Shown here: positions 55,164-64,000 of the stretch, one piece after another | Position numbering within the stretch: the first letter of the stretch is position 1 | Layout: every line of letters starts with the position of its first letter | Assembly: GCF_008017545.1 (NCBI RefSeq) | Contig: NZ_VRTZ01000003.1 | Span: 1 to 64,000 of the forward strand | Direction of reading: 5' to 3' | Source of the DNA: Homoserinibacter sp. GY 40078 | GTDB taxonomy: Bacteria; Actinomycetota; Actinomycetes; Actinomycetales; Microbacteriaceae | DNA: 64,000 nucleotides | Translations under genes and position numbers: made by a program | The notes under the pieces: generated by a model | Seen by the model: the letters and a program-made list of their open reading frames with translations, nothing else | Databases searched by the model: none | What the model was told of the DNA's origin: nothing

Positions 55164-57992
55164 ATGCCCAGAGTCACCGCGATCCTCGTCGTCCAGGACG
55201 GCGAACGCTGGCTCGACGACGCCCTGGGCGGTCTCGCCGCGCAGACGCGGCGCCCCGACGCGACGATCCTCGTCGCCGAGCCCTCCACCGTGCTCGATCC
55301 CGGGGCGCTGGAGCTCGCGGGTGTGACGCAGGTGGTCACGGCATCCGGCGGGGGATACGGCACCGGGGTCGCGCGCGCGATCCACGCGGCCCCGCCCCCG
55401 GAGAGCGCCGACGAGCTGCTCTGGCTCCTGCGGGCGGACACGACACCGCATCCGGAGGCGCTGCGCACGTTGCTGCGGGCGGTGGAGCTCGCCCCCTCTC
55501 TCGCGATCGCGGGACCCAAGCTCGTCGACCCCGACGATCCGGCTCGGATCCGGTCGTACGGGATCACGATGTCGCGCCGCGGTGCGCGGGTCGAACTCGT
55601 GGACGACGAGCTCGACCAGGCCCAATACGACCCGGTCGTCGACGTCATGGCGGTTGCCGTCGAGGGCTCCATCGTGCGTCGCGCGGTCTGGCAGGCCGTC
55701 GAGGGGCTCGACCCGGGGCTGCCCTCCACCGACGCCGGTCTCGACCTCGGTGTGCGCGTGCGCCTCACCGCGCATCGCGTCGTGCGTGTCCCCGACGCGC
55801 GCGTGACCCGAGGCCGTCGCCCCGAAGACATCGGCCGCCGCAAGCCCGCGGGTCCCATGACGCGGCAGCGCCTCGCACGCGCCGCGCAGCTGCACCGCCG
55901 CTTCGTCTACGCGCCCGCGCTCCTCGTCCCCGTGCACTGGATCTCGTTGCTTCCGCTCGCGGTCATCCGCTCGCTCGGACAGCTGCTCGCGAAGCGCCCG
56001 GGGGCGGTGCCCGGCGAGATTGCGGCCGCGTTCATCGCCGCCTTCGATGGCACCGTGCCCCGGGCGCGATGGAGGCTGCGCCGTGCGCGACGCGTGGGGT
56101 GGCGGGCCGTCGCACCGCTCCGGATGCGGGGCGCCGAGCTGCGCGAGCACCGCGCCCACGAACGCGACCGTGCCGACGAGAGAGGTGGGCGCGAGCCGGA
56201 CCTCGTGCGAGCGTCGTTCCTCGGAGGCGGAAGCTGGGTCGTCGGGCTCGCGATCGTCGCGGGCGTCGTCGCTTCGTGGCGACTGCTCGGGGCGACGGCT
56301 CTCGAAGGCGGTGCCCTGCTGCCGCTGTCGTCCGGACTCGACGCGCTCTGGAGTCGACCCGGATGGGGCTTCCGCGAGATCGGGGTCGGGTTCTTCGGCG
56401 CGGCCGACCCCGCCACGATCCTGTGGGCGCTGCTCGGCTCCCTCACCTGGTGGGATACCTCCTTCTCTCTCGTGCTGCTGTGGATCGCCGCGATGCCCCT
56501 GGCTGCGCTCGGCGCGTGGTGGGCGGCCACCCGACTCTCCGAGCGCGCCTGGCCTCCGGTCGTGGCGGCTGCGCTCTGGGCGCTGGCCCCCGTGCTGCTC
56601 GTCGCCCTCGGCGAGGGACGAATCGGTGCCGTCCTCGTTCATCTGCTCCTGCCGTGGCTCGTGCTCGCGCTGCTCGAAGCCGCGAGGTCGTGGAGCGCAG
56701 CGGGAGCCGCCGCGCTGCTCTTCGCCGCCGTGACCGCGGCGGCCCCCGTGGTGGCCGCTCCGCTGCTCGTGGCGATCGTCGCGTGGGCCTTCGCGCGTCC
56801 CCGCGGATTCGCGCGCATCATCGGGGTGCCGATCCCCGCAGCGGTGCTCTTCGCGCCACTCGTCGTGGGTGCCTTGCGCCGCGATACTCCATGGGCTCTG
56901 CTCGCCGATGCGGGCCCCGTCGTGCCGACGCAGCCGGCATCCGGCTGGCAGCTGCTGATCGCGCAGCCCGAGGGCGGCGACACGGCGTGGCACGCGCTCC
57001 TCGGCTACCTCGGCGTCGACGCATCCGGGTGGGCGACGCTCGCGCCGGCCGTTCTGCTCGCCCCGATCGCGGTGCTCGCCCTCGTGGCCCTGTTCCTGCC
57101 GGGGGCGCGCCGGTCGATCCCTGCGCTGGCGCTCGCCGCGGTGGGTCTCGCGACGGCGTGGATCGCTCCCTCCTTCCAGGTCGTGACGACGGGCGCCGAG
57201 GCAACCGGCCCGTGGTCCGGGGCGCCGCTGAGCATCTACTGGCTCGGCCTCGTCGGGGCGGCGGTCGTCGCCCTCGAAGGCATCGGCCGCGCGGCGGTCG
57301 CCGCCGGATCCGCCGCCGTCGTCGCGGCCACGATCGCGGTCGCGCCGATGCTCGGGCTGCTCGTGTTCGGCGCCGTCCCCGTGCGATCCGGCGACGGCGA
57401 GGTGCTGCCGGCGCTCGCCGCCGCCGAGGCGCGCAACGATCCGGGCATCGGCACCCTCGTGCTGACCGCCGAGGACGACGGCTCACTCGACGTGCGCCTG
57501 GAGCGTGGCGAGGGAACGCTGCTCGACGACCAGTCGTCTCTCTACGCGGGGCGCACGAGCCTCGACGAGGATGAGATCGCGCTCGCCGAGCTCGCAGGCA
57601 ACCTCGCCTCGCGCGGTGGTTACGACCCCGAGCCCGAGCTCGAGCGCTTCGGGATCGGGTTCATCCTGGTGCGGCCGCTCGGTACGGATGCCAGCGAGCG
57701 TGCCGCGGCCGTGCGGGATCGGGCGGTGGCGTCGCTCGACCGGGTGGCGGTGCTCGCGGCGGAGAGCGAGAGCGGCTACGGCACCCTGTGGGCGTATCCG
57801 GGGCTCGAGGCGACCTCGAGCGAGACGCCCGACCGCGGCGCGTACGGCGTGCTCGTGCTCATCGTGCAAGGTGTCGTCGTGCTGAGCGCCCTGCTGCTCG
57901 CGCTCCCCACGCGCCGGCGTCGCCGTGTCGTCCAGACCCGGTCGTCGCTCGACGAGCCGCCGGCCACGACGTTCGAGGATTCCGATGGCTGA
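55164..57992 (+). CDS. large membrane protein with N-terminal GT2 domain
   Basis: 942 aa from the ATG at 55164. The first 250 residues are GT2-like: VTAILVVQDGERWLDDAL, LAAQTRRPDATILV, LLWLLRADTTPHPEAL, and AVEGSIVRRAVWQAVEGLDPG. The remainder has about twelve to fourteen membrane helices around a long loop, with VPTQPASGWQLLIAQPEGG, and ends with a basic tail. A similar GT2-membrane protein next to whiB2 and DUF3499 is common in actinobacteria, with unknown product. It is coupled to the DUF5719 gene through ATGGCTGA. Confidence 0.85.
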   Translation: MPRVTAILVVQDGERWLDDALGGLAAQTRRPDATILVAEPSTVLDPGALELAGVTQVVTASGGGYGTGVARAIHAAPPPESADELLWLLRADTTPHPEALRTLLRAVELAPSLAIAGPKLVDPDDPARIRSYGITMSRRGARVELVDDELDQAQYDPVVDVMAVAVEGSIVRRAVWQAVEGLDPGLPSTDAGLDLGVRVRLTAHRVVRVPDARVTRGRRPEDIGRRKPAGPMTRQRLARAAQLHRRFVYAPALLVPVHWISLLPLAVIRSLGQLLAKRPGAVPGEIAAAFIAAFDGTVPRARWRLRRARRVGWRAVAPLRMRGAELREHRAHERDRADERGGREPDLVRASFLGGGSWVVGLAIVAGVVASWRLLGATALEGGALLPLSSGLDALWSRPGWGFREIGVGFFGAADPATILWALLGSLTWWDTSFSLVLLWIAAMPLAALGAWWAATRLSERAWPPVVAAALWALAPVLLVALGEGRIGAVLVHLLLPWLVLALLEAARSWSAAGAAALLFAAVTAAAPVVAAPLLVAIVAWAFARPRGFARIIGVPIPAAVLFAPLVVGALRRDTPWALLADAGPVVPTQPASGWQLLIAQPEGGDTAWHALLGYLGVDASGWATLAPAVLLAPIAVLALVALFLPGARRSIPALALAAVGLATAWIAPSFQVVTTGAEATGPWSGAPLSIYWLGLVGAAVVALEGIGRAAVAAGSAAVVAATIAVAPMLGLLVFGAVPVRSGDGEVLPALAAAEARNDPGIGTLVLTAEDDGSLDVRLERGEGTLLDDQSSLYAGRTSLDEDEIALAELAGNLASRGGYDPEPELERFGIGFILVRPLGTDASERAAAVRDRAVASLDRVAVLAAESESGYGTLWAYPGLEATSSETPDRGAYGVLVLIVQGVVVLSALLLALPTRRRRRVVQTRSSLDEPPATTFEDSDG

Positions 57993-59685
57993 CCCGACCA
58001 ATCCAGACGAGCCGGTCGGACAGGACGCGGCGAACACGCCCGCGGACGACGAGGTGACGTCTCACGAGACGACGTCTCACGAGACGACGTCTCACGGGAC
58101 GACGCCCGATGAGCCGACGCCTGACCAGGCGACGCATGACGAGGCGACGCCCGATGAGAGCACGGCGGATGCGACGCCGCGCCGCACGCCGCGCGCTCGA
58201 TCGTCTCGGGCGCGCTCGGCGACGCTCGTCTCGCTGCGCATCGTCCGCGGCGTCGTCGGCATCGCGGCGGCGGCGGTCGTGGTCGGGACCGTCGGGCTCG
58301 TGCCCGTGCCGACCTCCGGAATCTCGCCGCTCGGCGTCACGGTCGACCCCGAGCCAGCCGATCTGCAGCGCCTGTGCGCGGGCTCGCTCGTGCGGCTGGG
58401 AGACGACACGGGTGCGGACGCCGGGCGCCTCACCGCGATCGGCGCCCCGACCGTCACGACCGCGGCGACCGGTGGCGAGGTTCGCAGCTCGGCGCTGACC
58501 GCATCCGACGTGGGCACGGGTGGGACCTCGCAGGCTCCGCGGCTCGTCGAGCTGGACCCCGCCGACGATGCCGCACTCGATGCCGTCCAGGCTCAGCGCG
58601 CGAGCGGCGAGGGCGGCCTCGCGGGTCTCGCGGTCTCCGGATGCCCCGAGCCCACGAGTTCCGCATGGCTCGTCGGGGGCGACACGACCGTCGGGCGCAC
58701 CACCCTCCTGCTGCTGGCGAATCCCACCGAAGTCGCGGCCGAGGTGACCTTGAGGATGTGGGGCGAGGACGGCGAGATCACGGCCCCCGGCATGTCGCTC
58801 ACGGTCGCCCCGGGCGAGCAGCGGGTGCTTCCGCTCAGCGGCTTCGCGCCGGGCGTCGCATCCCCGGTCGTGCAGGTGCTCGCGCGTGGCGGCCAGGTGA
58901 CGGCCGCTCTGCAGACCTCCGTCATCCGTGTGCTCGATCCGGGCGGCGTCGCGATCGTCCAGCCGGGCACCGGTCCGTCGCGCGAGACGGTCATCCCCGG
59001 CGTCCGCATCTTCGACGACGTCGGGGTCTCGACGGCGCTCGGCCTCGCCGACTACGCGGACCTCGAGGCGGTCGCCCGTCTCGCCAACCCCGGCGACGTC
59101 GACGCGTCGGTCGAGGTGAGCCTCTTGCCGACCGAGACCGGCGGGGTCGCGAGCTCGTTCCAGATCGAGGTGGCGGCCGGCGATGTCGTCGACATCCCGC
59201 TGACAAGCGGCCTCGAGCTCGGTTCCGGACTCCTCCCCGACGGCTCATACACGGTCACATTGCGCTCGGACCAGCCGGTCGTGGCCGCGGTGCGGGCGGG
59301 CACGACCCCGGCGCCCGCGTCCGGATCCAGCGGGTCGCCCGATCCGGGCCCCGCCGACATCGCCTGGTTCGCCTCGGCGCCGACGTTGAGCGACGACGTT
59401 CTCGTCGCGGTCGCATCCGCCCCGCGTCCCGTGCTCGTCGTCGCCAATCCCGAGAACACCGAGCGGACGGTCGTCGTGGAGCAGCTCGGAGGCGGACCGT
59501 CTCGCGAACTCGTCGTGCCTGCTGCGGGCACCGCACAGCTCACGCTGACCACCGGAGCGGGCTACGCCCTGCGGGACATCGACGGCCTGCGCGCCGCGAT
59601 CGGCTACGCGGGGGCGGCGCAGCTCGCAGGCTCGCTGATCCGCCCCGAGCGTGAAGCCGACCAGGCGATCGTGGTCCGCCCCTGA
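57985..59685 (+). CDS. DUF5719-like anchored extracytoplasmic protein
   Basis: 566 aa from the ATG at 57985, overlapping the previous stop by 8 bp. Residues about 24-58 are a Thr/Asp/Glu/His repeat tract, then an Arg-rich stretch, then one membrane helix (about 88-110). About 450 outer residues follow, rich in beta-strand pattern, with LLANPTEVAAEVTLRMWGEDG and VARLANPGDVDASVEVSLLPTE appearing as internal repeats. The position behind the GT2-membrane gene fits DUF5719, whose role is unknown. The two probably form one envelope complex. Confidence 0.8.
   Translation: MADPTNPDEPVGQDAANTPADDEVTSHETTSHETTSHGTTPDEPTPDQATHDEATPDESTADATPRRTPRARSSRARSATLVSLRIVRGVVGIAAAAVVVGTVGLVPVPTSGISPLGVTVDPEPADLQRLCAGSLVRLGDDTGADAGRLTAIGAPTVTTAATGGEVRSSALTASDVGTGGTSQAPRLVELDPADDAALDAVQAQRASGEGGLAGLAVSGCPEPTSSAWLVGGDTTVGRTTLLLLANPTEVAAEVTLRMWGEDGEITAPGMSLTVAPGEQRVLPLSGFAPGVASPVVQVLARGGQVTAALQTSVIRVLDPGGVAIVQPGTGPSRETVIPGVRIFDDVGVSTALGLADYADLEAVARLANPGDVDASVEVSLLPTETGGVASSFQIEVAAGDVVDIPLTSGLELGSGLLPDGSYTVTLRSDQPVVAAVRAGTTPAPASGSSGSPDPGPADIAWFASAPTLSDDVLVAVASAPRPVLVVANPENTERTVVVEQLGGGPSRELVVPAAGTAQLTLTTGAGYALRDIDGLRAAIGYAGAAQLAGSLIRPEREADQAIVVRP
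58056..58160 (+). repeat. seven 15-bp tandem repeats inside the DUF5719 gene
   Basis: Units begin at 58056, 58071, 58086, 58101, 58116, 58131 and 58146. The first two are identical (GACGTCTCACGAGAC), the third has one change, and the others drift. Each encodes five residues of a T-[SPH]-[HD]-[EGQ]-[TPAS] pattern just before the membrane helix. Because the period is a multiple of three, slippage changes length without breaking the frame. Confidence 0.8.
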
Positions 59686-59707
59686 CGAACGCCGGTCCTC
59701 CGCCGGG

Positions 59708-60142
59708 TCAGAAGTGCCGGTAGCGTTCCGGCGCGATTTCCCACGGATCGCGGCCGAGGAGTTCGGCGACGGCCCGGAAGACGCAGCTCTCGATGTACGA
59801 GCGGCGGTGCCAGTCGTCGTCGCGGTGCAGGTGCGCCATCCGTTCGATGGGCACACGGTAGAGCACCACCCGACGGGCACGCCGGTCGACCCGCCACCGC
59901 TCCACGCCTGCCGCACCGGGATCACCCGGCGGGGTCGTGCCGATCTCCACGCGCACCGAGGCGAGTTCCTCCGGCCAGAGCGAGCGCAGGTACTCGATCC
60001 CCGAGCCGACGCACGCGTCGAAGAACGAGAACCGGCTGTGCAGCATCGGCAGGTGGGGCCCCGTGACGGCCGAGCGGATCCCTCGACCGTGACGGTCGCG
60101 ATAGCCCGTGCGGGTGAGCTCGCGACGGGAGGATCGGGGCAT
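59708..60142 (-). CDS. PF06262-type metallopeptidase-like protein without the HExxH motif
   Basis: 144 aa. The section VRVEIGTTPPG, RRVVLYRVPIERMAHLHRDDD and the closing GRDPWEIAPERYRHF follow the pattern of the zincin-like family found beside DUF3499 in actinobacteria (Rv3259 in M. tuberculosis). Where true zincins have H-E-x-x-H, this protein has YIESCVFRAV, so no zinc site is evident. It is transcribed away from the DUF3499 gene and leaderless. Function is unknown. Confidence 0.75.
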   Translation of the reverse strand: MPRSSRRELTRTGYRDRHGRGIRSAVTGPHLPMLHSRFSFFDACVGSGIEYLRSLWPEELASVRVEIGTTPPGDPGAAGVERWRVDRRARRVVLYRVPIERMAHLHRDDDWHRRSYIESCVFRAVAELLGRDPWEIAPERYRHF

Positions 60143-60148
60143 GTCGCC

Positions 60149-60178
60149 AGTCTAGGTGTCGGCCCCCGGCGATAGGCT
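60149..60178. promoter_or_regulatory. divergent -10 boxes between the PF06262-like and DUF3499 genes
   Basis: TAGACT on the minus strand (60154-60149) leaves 6 nt to the ATG at 60142. TAGGCT (60173-60178) leaves 8 nt to the ATG at 60187. Confidence 0.55.
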
Positions 60179-60186
60179 CGGCAGCG

Positions 60187-60402
60187 ATGAGCGCGCGATC
60201 GTGCACCAAGGTGGCCTGCGGCAGGGATGCCGTCGCGACGCTCACCTACGACTACGCGGATGCGATGGCCGTGCTCGGGCCTCTCGCGATCCGGCGGGAG
60301 CCGCACAGCTACGACCTGTGCGCGGCGCATGCCGAGCGTCTCTCCGTCCCCCAGGGGTGGAATGTGGTGCGCCACGCGACGGTCGATGAACTACAGTCGT
60401 GA
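60187..60402 (+). CDS. DUF3499 family small protein
   Basis: 71 aa. C6, C11 and C45 with H48 form a possible zinc site (C-x4-C ... C-x2-H) around TLTYDYADAMAVLGPL and PHSYDLC. These are features of DUF3499, a small actinobacterial family of unknown role (Rv3258c in M. tuberculosis), nearly always between whiB2 and manB. The stop precedes the manB GTG by 3 nt. Confidence 0.85.
   Translation: MSARSCTKVACGRDAVATLTYDYADAMAVLGPLAIRREPHSYDLCAAHAERLSVPQGWNVVRHATVDELQS
60392..60397 (+). promoter_or_regulatory. -10 box TACAGT within the DUF3499 end, before manB
   Basis: TACAGT ends 8 nt before GTG 60406, permitting leaderless manB transcription in addition to read-through from DUF3499. Confidence 0.4.
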
Positions 60403-60405
60403 CCC

Positions 60406-61818
60406 GTGAGCAGCACTGATCTCTCCGCTTTCGTCAAGGCCTACGATGTCCGCGGCCTCGTCGGCTCCCAGCTGACGCCCGAGGTGGTCGAGGCGCTTGC
60501 CGCCGGATTCGTCGACGAACTGGGTGCCGCGGGGCAGACCGTCGTCGTCGGGCACGACATGCGCGACTCCTCGCCGGAGTTCGCGGCGGCGTTCTCGCGC
60601 GGGGCATCGGCTCGCGGCGCGGACGTCGTCAGCATCGGCCTGTGCTCGACCGACGAGACCTACTTCGCGTCCGGCTTCCTCGACGCCCCGGCCGCGATGT
60701 TCACCGCGAGCCACAACCCCGCGATCTACAACGGCATCAAGTTCAGCCGCGCCGGAGCGCAGGGCATCTCGCTCAGCACGGGTCTCGCGGCGATCCGCGA
60801 CCGCGCCCAGGCCTATCTCGACGCGGGCGCCGTCGCTGCGGTAGCCGCGCCGGGTTCGGTGAGCTCGCGCGACGTCCTCGCGGACTACGCGGCGCACCTG
60901 CGTTCGCTCGTCGACCTGAGCGGCATCCGTCCGCTTCGCGTCGTCGTGGATGCGGGCAACGGCATGGGGGGCATGACCGTGCCCGCGGTCCTCGGCACCG
61001 ATGCGGGGCTCCCGGGGCTCCCGCTCGAGATCATCCCGCTCTACTTCGAGCTCGACGGCACCTTCCCGAATCACGAGGCGAACCCGCTGGAGCCGGCGAA
61101 CCTCGTCGACCTGCAGAAGGCGGTCGTCGAGCACGGTGCCGATCTGGGCCTCGCCTTCGACGGCGACGCCGACCGCTGCTTCGTGGTCGATGAGACGGGC
61201 GCGCCCGTCACCCCGAGTGCGGTCGCGGCGATCGTGGCCCAGCGCGAGGTCGCTCGGGTGCGTGCAGCAGGAGAGACCGGCGAGATCGCGGTCATCCACA
61301 ACCTCATCACGTCGCGGTTCGTCCCTGAGGCGATCGAGCGGGCGGGCGCGGTCGCGGTGCGGACCCAGGTGGGCCATTCGCTCATCAAGGACCGCATGCA
61401 CGAGACGGGCGCTGTGTTCGGTGGCGAGCACTCGGCGCACTACTACTTCCGCGACTTCTGGGGTGCAGACAACGGCATGCTCGCGGCCATGCACCTGCTG
61501 GCGGAGTTCGGCGGCCAGGGCACGGCACTCTCCGAGTTCGCCGCCGAGTTCGACCCGTATGCGCTCTCGGGCGAGATCAACTCGACCGTCACCGACATCC
61601 CCGCCGCGTACACGCGCATCGTCGATGCGTTCACGGGCCGCGGGGAGTTCGACGAGCTCGACGGCCTCACCGTCACCGGGGCACCCGACGAGGGCTTCTG
61701 GTGGTTCAACGTGCGGCCCTCGAACACGGAGCCCCTGCTGCGGCTCAACGTCGAGGCAGACGAGCCCGGTCGCATGGAAGCCATCCGCGACGAGGTGCTC
61801 GCACTCATCCGCGCATAG
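60406..61818 (+). CDS. manB: phosphomannomutase/phosphoglucomutase
   Basis: 470 aa, GTG start. [10 protein letters not shown] at the N-terminus, the phosphoserine loop TASHNP with S102, the metal-binding FDGDADR, the sugar-selecting [12 protein letters not shown] and the phosphate-binding [11 protein letters not shown] are in the right order for the alpha-D-phosphohexomutase family. It converts mannose-6-P to mannose-1-P for GDP-mannose. With manA this supplies gmd, the Dpm1-like enzyme and perhaps the GT4 array. Confidence 0.94.
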   Translation: MSSTDLSAFVKAYDVRGLVGSQLTPEVVEALAAGFVDELGAAGQTVVVGHDMRDSSPEFAAAFSRGASARGADVVSIGLCSTDETYFASGFLDAPAAMFTASHNPAIYNGIKFSRAGAQGISLSTGLAAIRDRAQAYLDAGAVAAVAAPGSVSSRDVLADYAAHLRSLVDLSGIRPLRVVVDAGNGMGGMTVPAVLGTDAGLPGLPLEIIPLYFELDGTFPNHEANPLEPANLVDLQKAVVEHGADLGLAFDGDADRCFVVDETGAPVTPSAVAAIVAQREVARVRAAGETGEIAVIHNLITSRFVPEAIERAGAVAVRTQVGHSLIKDRMHETGAVFGGEHSAHYYFRDFWGADNGMLAAMHLLAEFGGQGTALSEFAAEFDPYALSGEINSTVTDIPAAYTRIVDAFTGRGEFDELDGLTVTGAPDEGFWWFNVRPSNTEPLLRLNVEADEPGRMEAIRDEVLALIRA

Positions 61819-61833
61819 TTTCCGCGCGACTGC

Positions 61834-61839
61834 GAGAAT
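61834..61839 (+). promoter_or_regulatory. -10-like box GAGAAT of ahcY
   Basis: GAGAAT ends 7 nt before ATG 61847, at the leaderless spacing but with G at the first -10 position. Confidence 0.35.
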
Positions 61840-61846
61840 GGGGCGC

Positions 61847-63325
61847 ATGAGCATCCCCACCTCGACCTCGGTCCCCTTCAAGGTCGCCGACCTGGCCCTC
61901 GCCGCCGCGGGCCGCCACCAGATCCGTCTCGCCGAGAACGAGATGCCGGGCCTCATGGCGCTGCGCGAGGAGTTCGGTGCGCAGCAGCCGCTCGCCGGTG
62001 CGCGCATCGCCGGATCGCTGCACATGACCGTGCAGACCGCGGTGCTGATCGAGACCCTCATCGCCCTCGGGGCGCAGGTCCGCTGGGCGAGCTGCAACAT
62101 CTTCTCCACCCAGGACGAGGCGGCGTCGGCCGTCGTAGTCGGCCCGACCGGCACCGTCGAGCAGCCCGCGGGAGTTCCGGTCTTCGCCTGGAAGGGCGAG
62201 ACCCTCGAGGAGTACTGGTGGGCCACCTCGCGCATCTTCGACTGGAGCGACGAGGCCGCCGCAACGGGGGCCGAATGGACGGGCCCGAACCTCATCCTCG
62301 ACGACGGCGGAGACGCGACGCTGCTCGTGCACACCGGTCGGGACTACGAGCAGGCGGGCGGCGTGCCGCCCACGGCACCGGATGCGAGCGAGGAGTGGGC
62401 GGTCGTGCTCGAGCTGCTGCGCGGTTCGCTCGCCGACGACCCGCAGCGCTGGACGCGCGTCGCGGAGGGCATCCAGGGCGTCACCGAGGAGACCACGACG
62501 GGCGTGCACCGTCTCTACGAGCTGCACCGCGAGGGGCGACTGCTGTTCCCCGCGATCAACGTGAACGACTCGGTGACGAAGTCGAAGTTCGACAACACCT
62601 ACGGCATCCGCCACTCGCTTCCCGACGGCCTGAACCGCGCCACCGACATGCTGATCGGCGGCAAGGTCGCCTTCGTCGCGGGCTACGGCGATGTCGGCAA
62701 GGGTGCAGCCGAGGCGCTCCGCGGGCAGGGTGCGCGGGTGATCGTCTCGGAGGTCGACCCGATCAACGCGCTGCAGGCCGCGATGGACGGATTCCAGGTG
62801 GCTCGTCTCGAGTCGGTGATCCACGAGGCAGACTTCGTGATCACGGCGACCGGCAACAAGAACGTCGTCACCGCCGAGCACCTGCAGGGCCTCAAGCACC
62901 TCGCGGTCGTGGCGAACGTCGGTCACTTCGACAACGAGATCGACATGGCTGGCCTCGCGGCTCTTCCGGGTGTCGAGCGGGTCGAGATCAAGCCGCAGGT
63001 GCACGAGTGGCGGCTGCCGAACGGGCGCAGCATCCTCGTGCTGAGCGAGGGGCGCCTCATGAACCTCGGCAACGCGACCGGGCACCCGAGCTTCGTGATG
63101 AGCAACTCGTTCTCGAACCAGGTGCTCGCACAGCTCGAGCTGTGGGTGAACCGCGACGCCTACGAGACCGCCGTGTACGTGCTGCCGAAGGTGCTCGACG
63201 AGAAGGTCGCGCGCTTGCACCTCGCATCGCTCGGCGTCGAGCTCACGACGCTCACCCCGTCGCAGGCCGACTACATCGGAGTGAGCGTCGACGGCCCCTA
63301 CAAGGTGGACCACTACCGCTACTGA
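61847..63325 (+). CDS. ahcY: adenosylhomocysteinase
   Basis: 492 aa from the ATG at 61847; the frame is open far upstream through manB but only from here on does it match the family. [51 protein letters not shown], the [13 protein letters not shown] active-site stretch, the NAD-binding GYGDVGKG, and the C-terminal [11 protein letters not shown] are canonical. It hydrolyses S-adenosylhomocysteine to adenosine and homocysteine, relieving inhibition of methyltransferases. The neighbour of manB in several actinobacteria, it equals sahH. Confidence 0.96.
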   Translation: MSIPTSTSVPFKVADLALAAAGRHQIRLAENEMPGLMALREEFGAQQPLAGARIAGSLHMTVQTAVLIETLIALGAQVRWASCNIFSTQDEAASAVVVGPTGTVEQPAGVPVFAWKGETLEEYWWATSRIFDWSDEAAATGAEWTGPNLILDDGGDATLLVHTGRDYEQAGGVPPTAPDASEEWAVVLELLRGSLADDPQRWTRVAEGIQGVTEETTTGVHRLYELHREGRLLFPAINVNDSVTKSKFDNTYGIRHSLPDGLNRATDMLIGGKVAFVAGYGDVGKGAAEALRGQGARVIVSEVDPINALQAAMDGFQVARLESVIHEADFVITATGNKNVVTAEHLQGLKHLAVVANVGHFDNEIDMAGLAALPGVERVEIKPQVHEWRLPNGRSILVLSEGRLMNLGNATGHPSFVMSNSFSNQVLAQLELWVNRDAYETAVYVLPKVLDEKVARLHLASLGVELTTLTPSQADYIGVSVDGPYKVDHYRY

Positions 63326-63344
63326 GCGCGGGTGAGGCCCGTCG

Positions 63345-64000
63345 TCAGCGGCGGGCGTCGGAGGTCAGGACCGGCTCGAGCGCTGCGAGGCGCTGCGCCT
63401 CCAGCCCGAGGGCACGCGTCTCGCGGTCGCGGCGCGCGACGGCAACCCCGGCAAGGAAGATCTCGGGGTCCACGACCGGCAGGGGCGACACGTAGGCCGA
63501 TGCCTCGAACGCCAGTTGCTGGGCGAGGTAGGCGCGGCGACCCGGGTCGAGATCGCGAGCCGATGCGAGGAAGGCGGCGATCCGGCGGGCGAGGGCATCC
63601 GGCATGCGGGCCACGTCGGCGACGGGAGCCCAGCCGACGAGTTCGAGCGGCATCCCGAAGACCGGAGTCGGCACGCGAGGGGCCCGCTCGTACTGGGCGT
63701 AGGTGCCGGCCAGGTGGTCACCGAGCCGCTTGGCGCGAGGCGAGAGCAGTCCGACGAGCGCGGCGAGGCCTCCAAGCGTCATCACGAGTTCGATGACGCC
63801 GACGAGCGATCGGATCGCCGCGTGCCGGAAGCCGGCGGCCCCGCCGTCGTCGCGCACGATGCGTGCGCCGACCGCGAGACGACCGAGCGACTTGCCGCGA
63901 CTGACCGTCTCGACGAGACAGGGAACCACGACGAACGCGAGCACGAGGCTGCTGATCACGACCACGTTCACCCAGGCGGCCTCGAGCCTCAGCCACCCGA
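63345..64000 (-). CDS. RDD family membrane protein (5' end outside the window)
   Basis: The frame stays open to position 64000, so the start is beyond the edge; a GTG at 63971 is available but too far inside the domain. At least 218 residues are visible. A membrane helix, then the RDD-family core ETVSRGKSLGRLAVGARIV, RHAAIRSL and LGDHLAGTYAQYER, is followed by a cytoplasmic tail of about 110 residues, VGWAPVADVARMPDALARR onward, typical of the actinobacterial branch. Its role is unknown. It ends 19 bp after the convergent ahcY. Confidence 0.85.
   Translation of the reverse strand, partial: GWLRLEAAWVNVVVISSLVLAFVVVPCLVETVSRGKSLGRLAVGARIVRDDGGAAGFRHAAIRSLVGVIELVMTLGGLAALVGLLSPRAKRLGDHLAGTYAQYERAPRVPTPVFGMPLELVGWAPVADVARMPDALARRIAAFLASARDLDPGRRAYLAQQLAFEASAYVSPLPVVDPEIFLAGVAVARRDRETRALGLEAQRLAALEPVLTSDARR

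Noticed and set aside
58056-58160. CRISPR-like array
   Set aside because: The repeats are 15 bp and directly adjacent with no spacers, and they are in frame in a coding gene.
61001-61846. N-terminal extension of ahcY through manB
   Set aside because: The extension is manB read in another frame; ATG 61847 gives the normal 492-aa protein.

Overview
The window is from a high-G+C Gram-positive actinobacterium, most likely a member of the Microbacteriaceae. The evidence is the G+C-rich codon use, an acyl-CoA carboxylase beta/epsilon pair, a WhiB regulator, a DUF3499 protein, and many genes that start directly behind a TAnnnT -10 box with no ribosome binding site (leaderless genes). I see no tRNA, rRNA, insertion sequence, prophage or CRISPR array. 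The genus cannot be fixed from sequence reading alone.

Layout. (1) 1-3192: the end of a TrmA/RumA-type RNA methyltransferase, then a translationally coupled response regulator / histidine kinase / kinase-like membrane protein cassette. (2) 3193-3569: a gene-free, AT-richer convergent gap with two strong hairpins. (3) 3570-12546: housekeeping genes accE, accD, a polyprenol-phosphate-mannose synthase type GT2, birA, a PH-domain membrane protein, ugd, gtrA, purK, purE and an LCP-family cell-wall glycan ligase. (4) 12571-17048: dTDP-L-rhamnose genes (rmlD, rmlB, rmlC, rmlA) with a GT4. (5) 17093-28949: an HTTM-type membrane pair, an FAD oxidoreductase, an AT3-SGNH acyltransferase, an LPG-synthase-TM-like protein, a pyruvyltransferase, GT2, GT4 and two GDP-mannose 4,6-dehydratase paralogues. 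(6) 29075-35419: two tandem GT-C-like membrane proteins and a secreted lysozyme-like protein with three carbohydrate-binding-like repeats. (7) 35465-41642: a 75-aa ORF and four consecutive, paralogous GT4 glycosyltransferases. (8) 41675-49211: a large GT-C-like protein, an ABC polysaccharide exporter (wzm/wzt), a membrane GT2 and two O-antigen-ligase-like proteins. (9) 49267-64000: a methyltransferase, acyl-CoA dehydrogenase, manA, a GlxA/AraC regulator, galE, a whiB gene, a large GT2 membrane protein with a DUF5719 protein, a PF06262-type protein, DUF3499, manB, ahcY and the 3' part of an RDD gene.

How it fits together. Regions 3 and 9 recall, from memory, the Mycobacterium tuberculosis Rv3281-Rv3248c order (accE5, accD5, birA, PH protein, GtrA protein, purK, purE, LCP, rmlD ... 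whiB2, Rv3259, DUF3499, manB, manA, sahH). Here that conserved backbone is split by roughly 35-40 kb of surface-glycan genes. The window supplies precursors (dTDP-rhamnose; GDP-mannose-derived 6-deoxyhexoses from manA/manB/gmd; UDP-glucuronate and UDP-galactose from ugd/galE; polyprenol-P-mannose), chain assembly (four GT4s plus others), ABC-dependent export, decoration (acyl, pyruvyl) and likely wall attachment (LCP, ligases). The best candidate for an undescribed system is the four-GT4 array with its exporter and the neighbouring secreted CBM-like protein. The glycan made is unknown.
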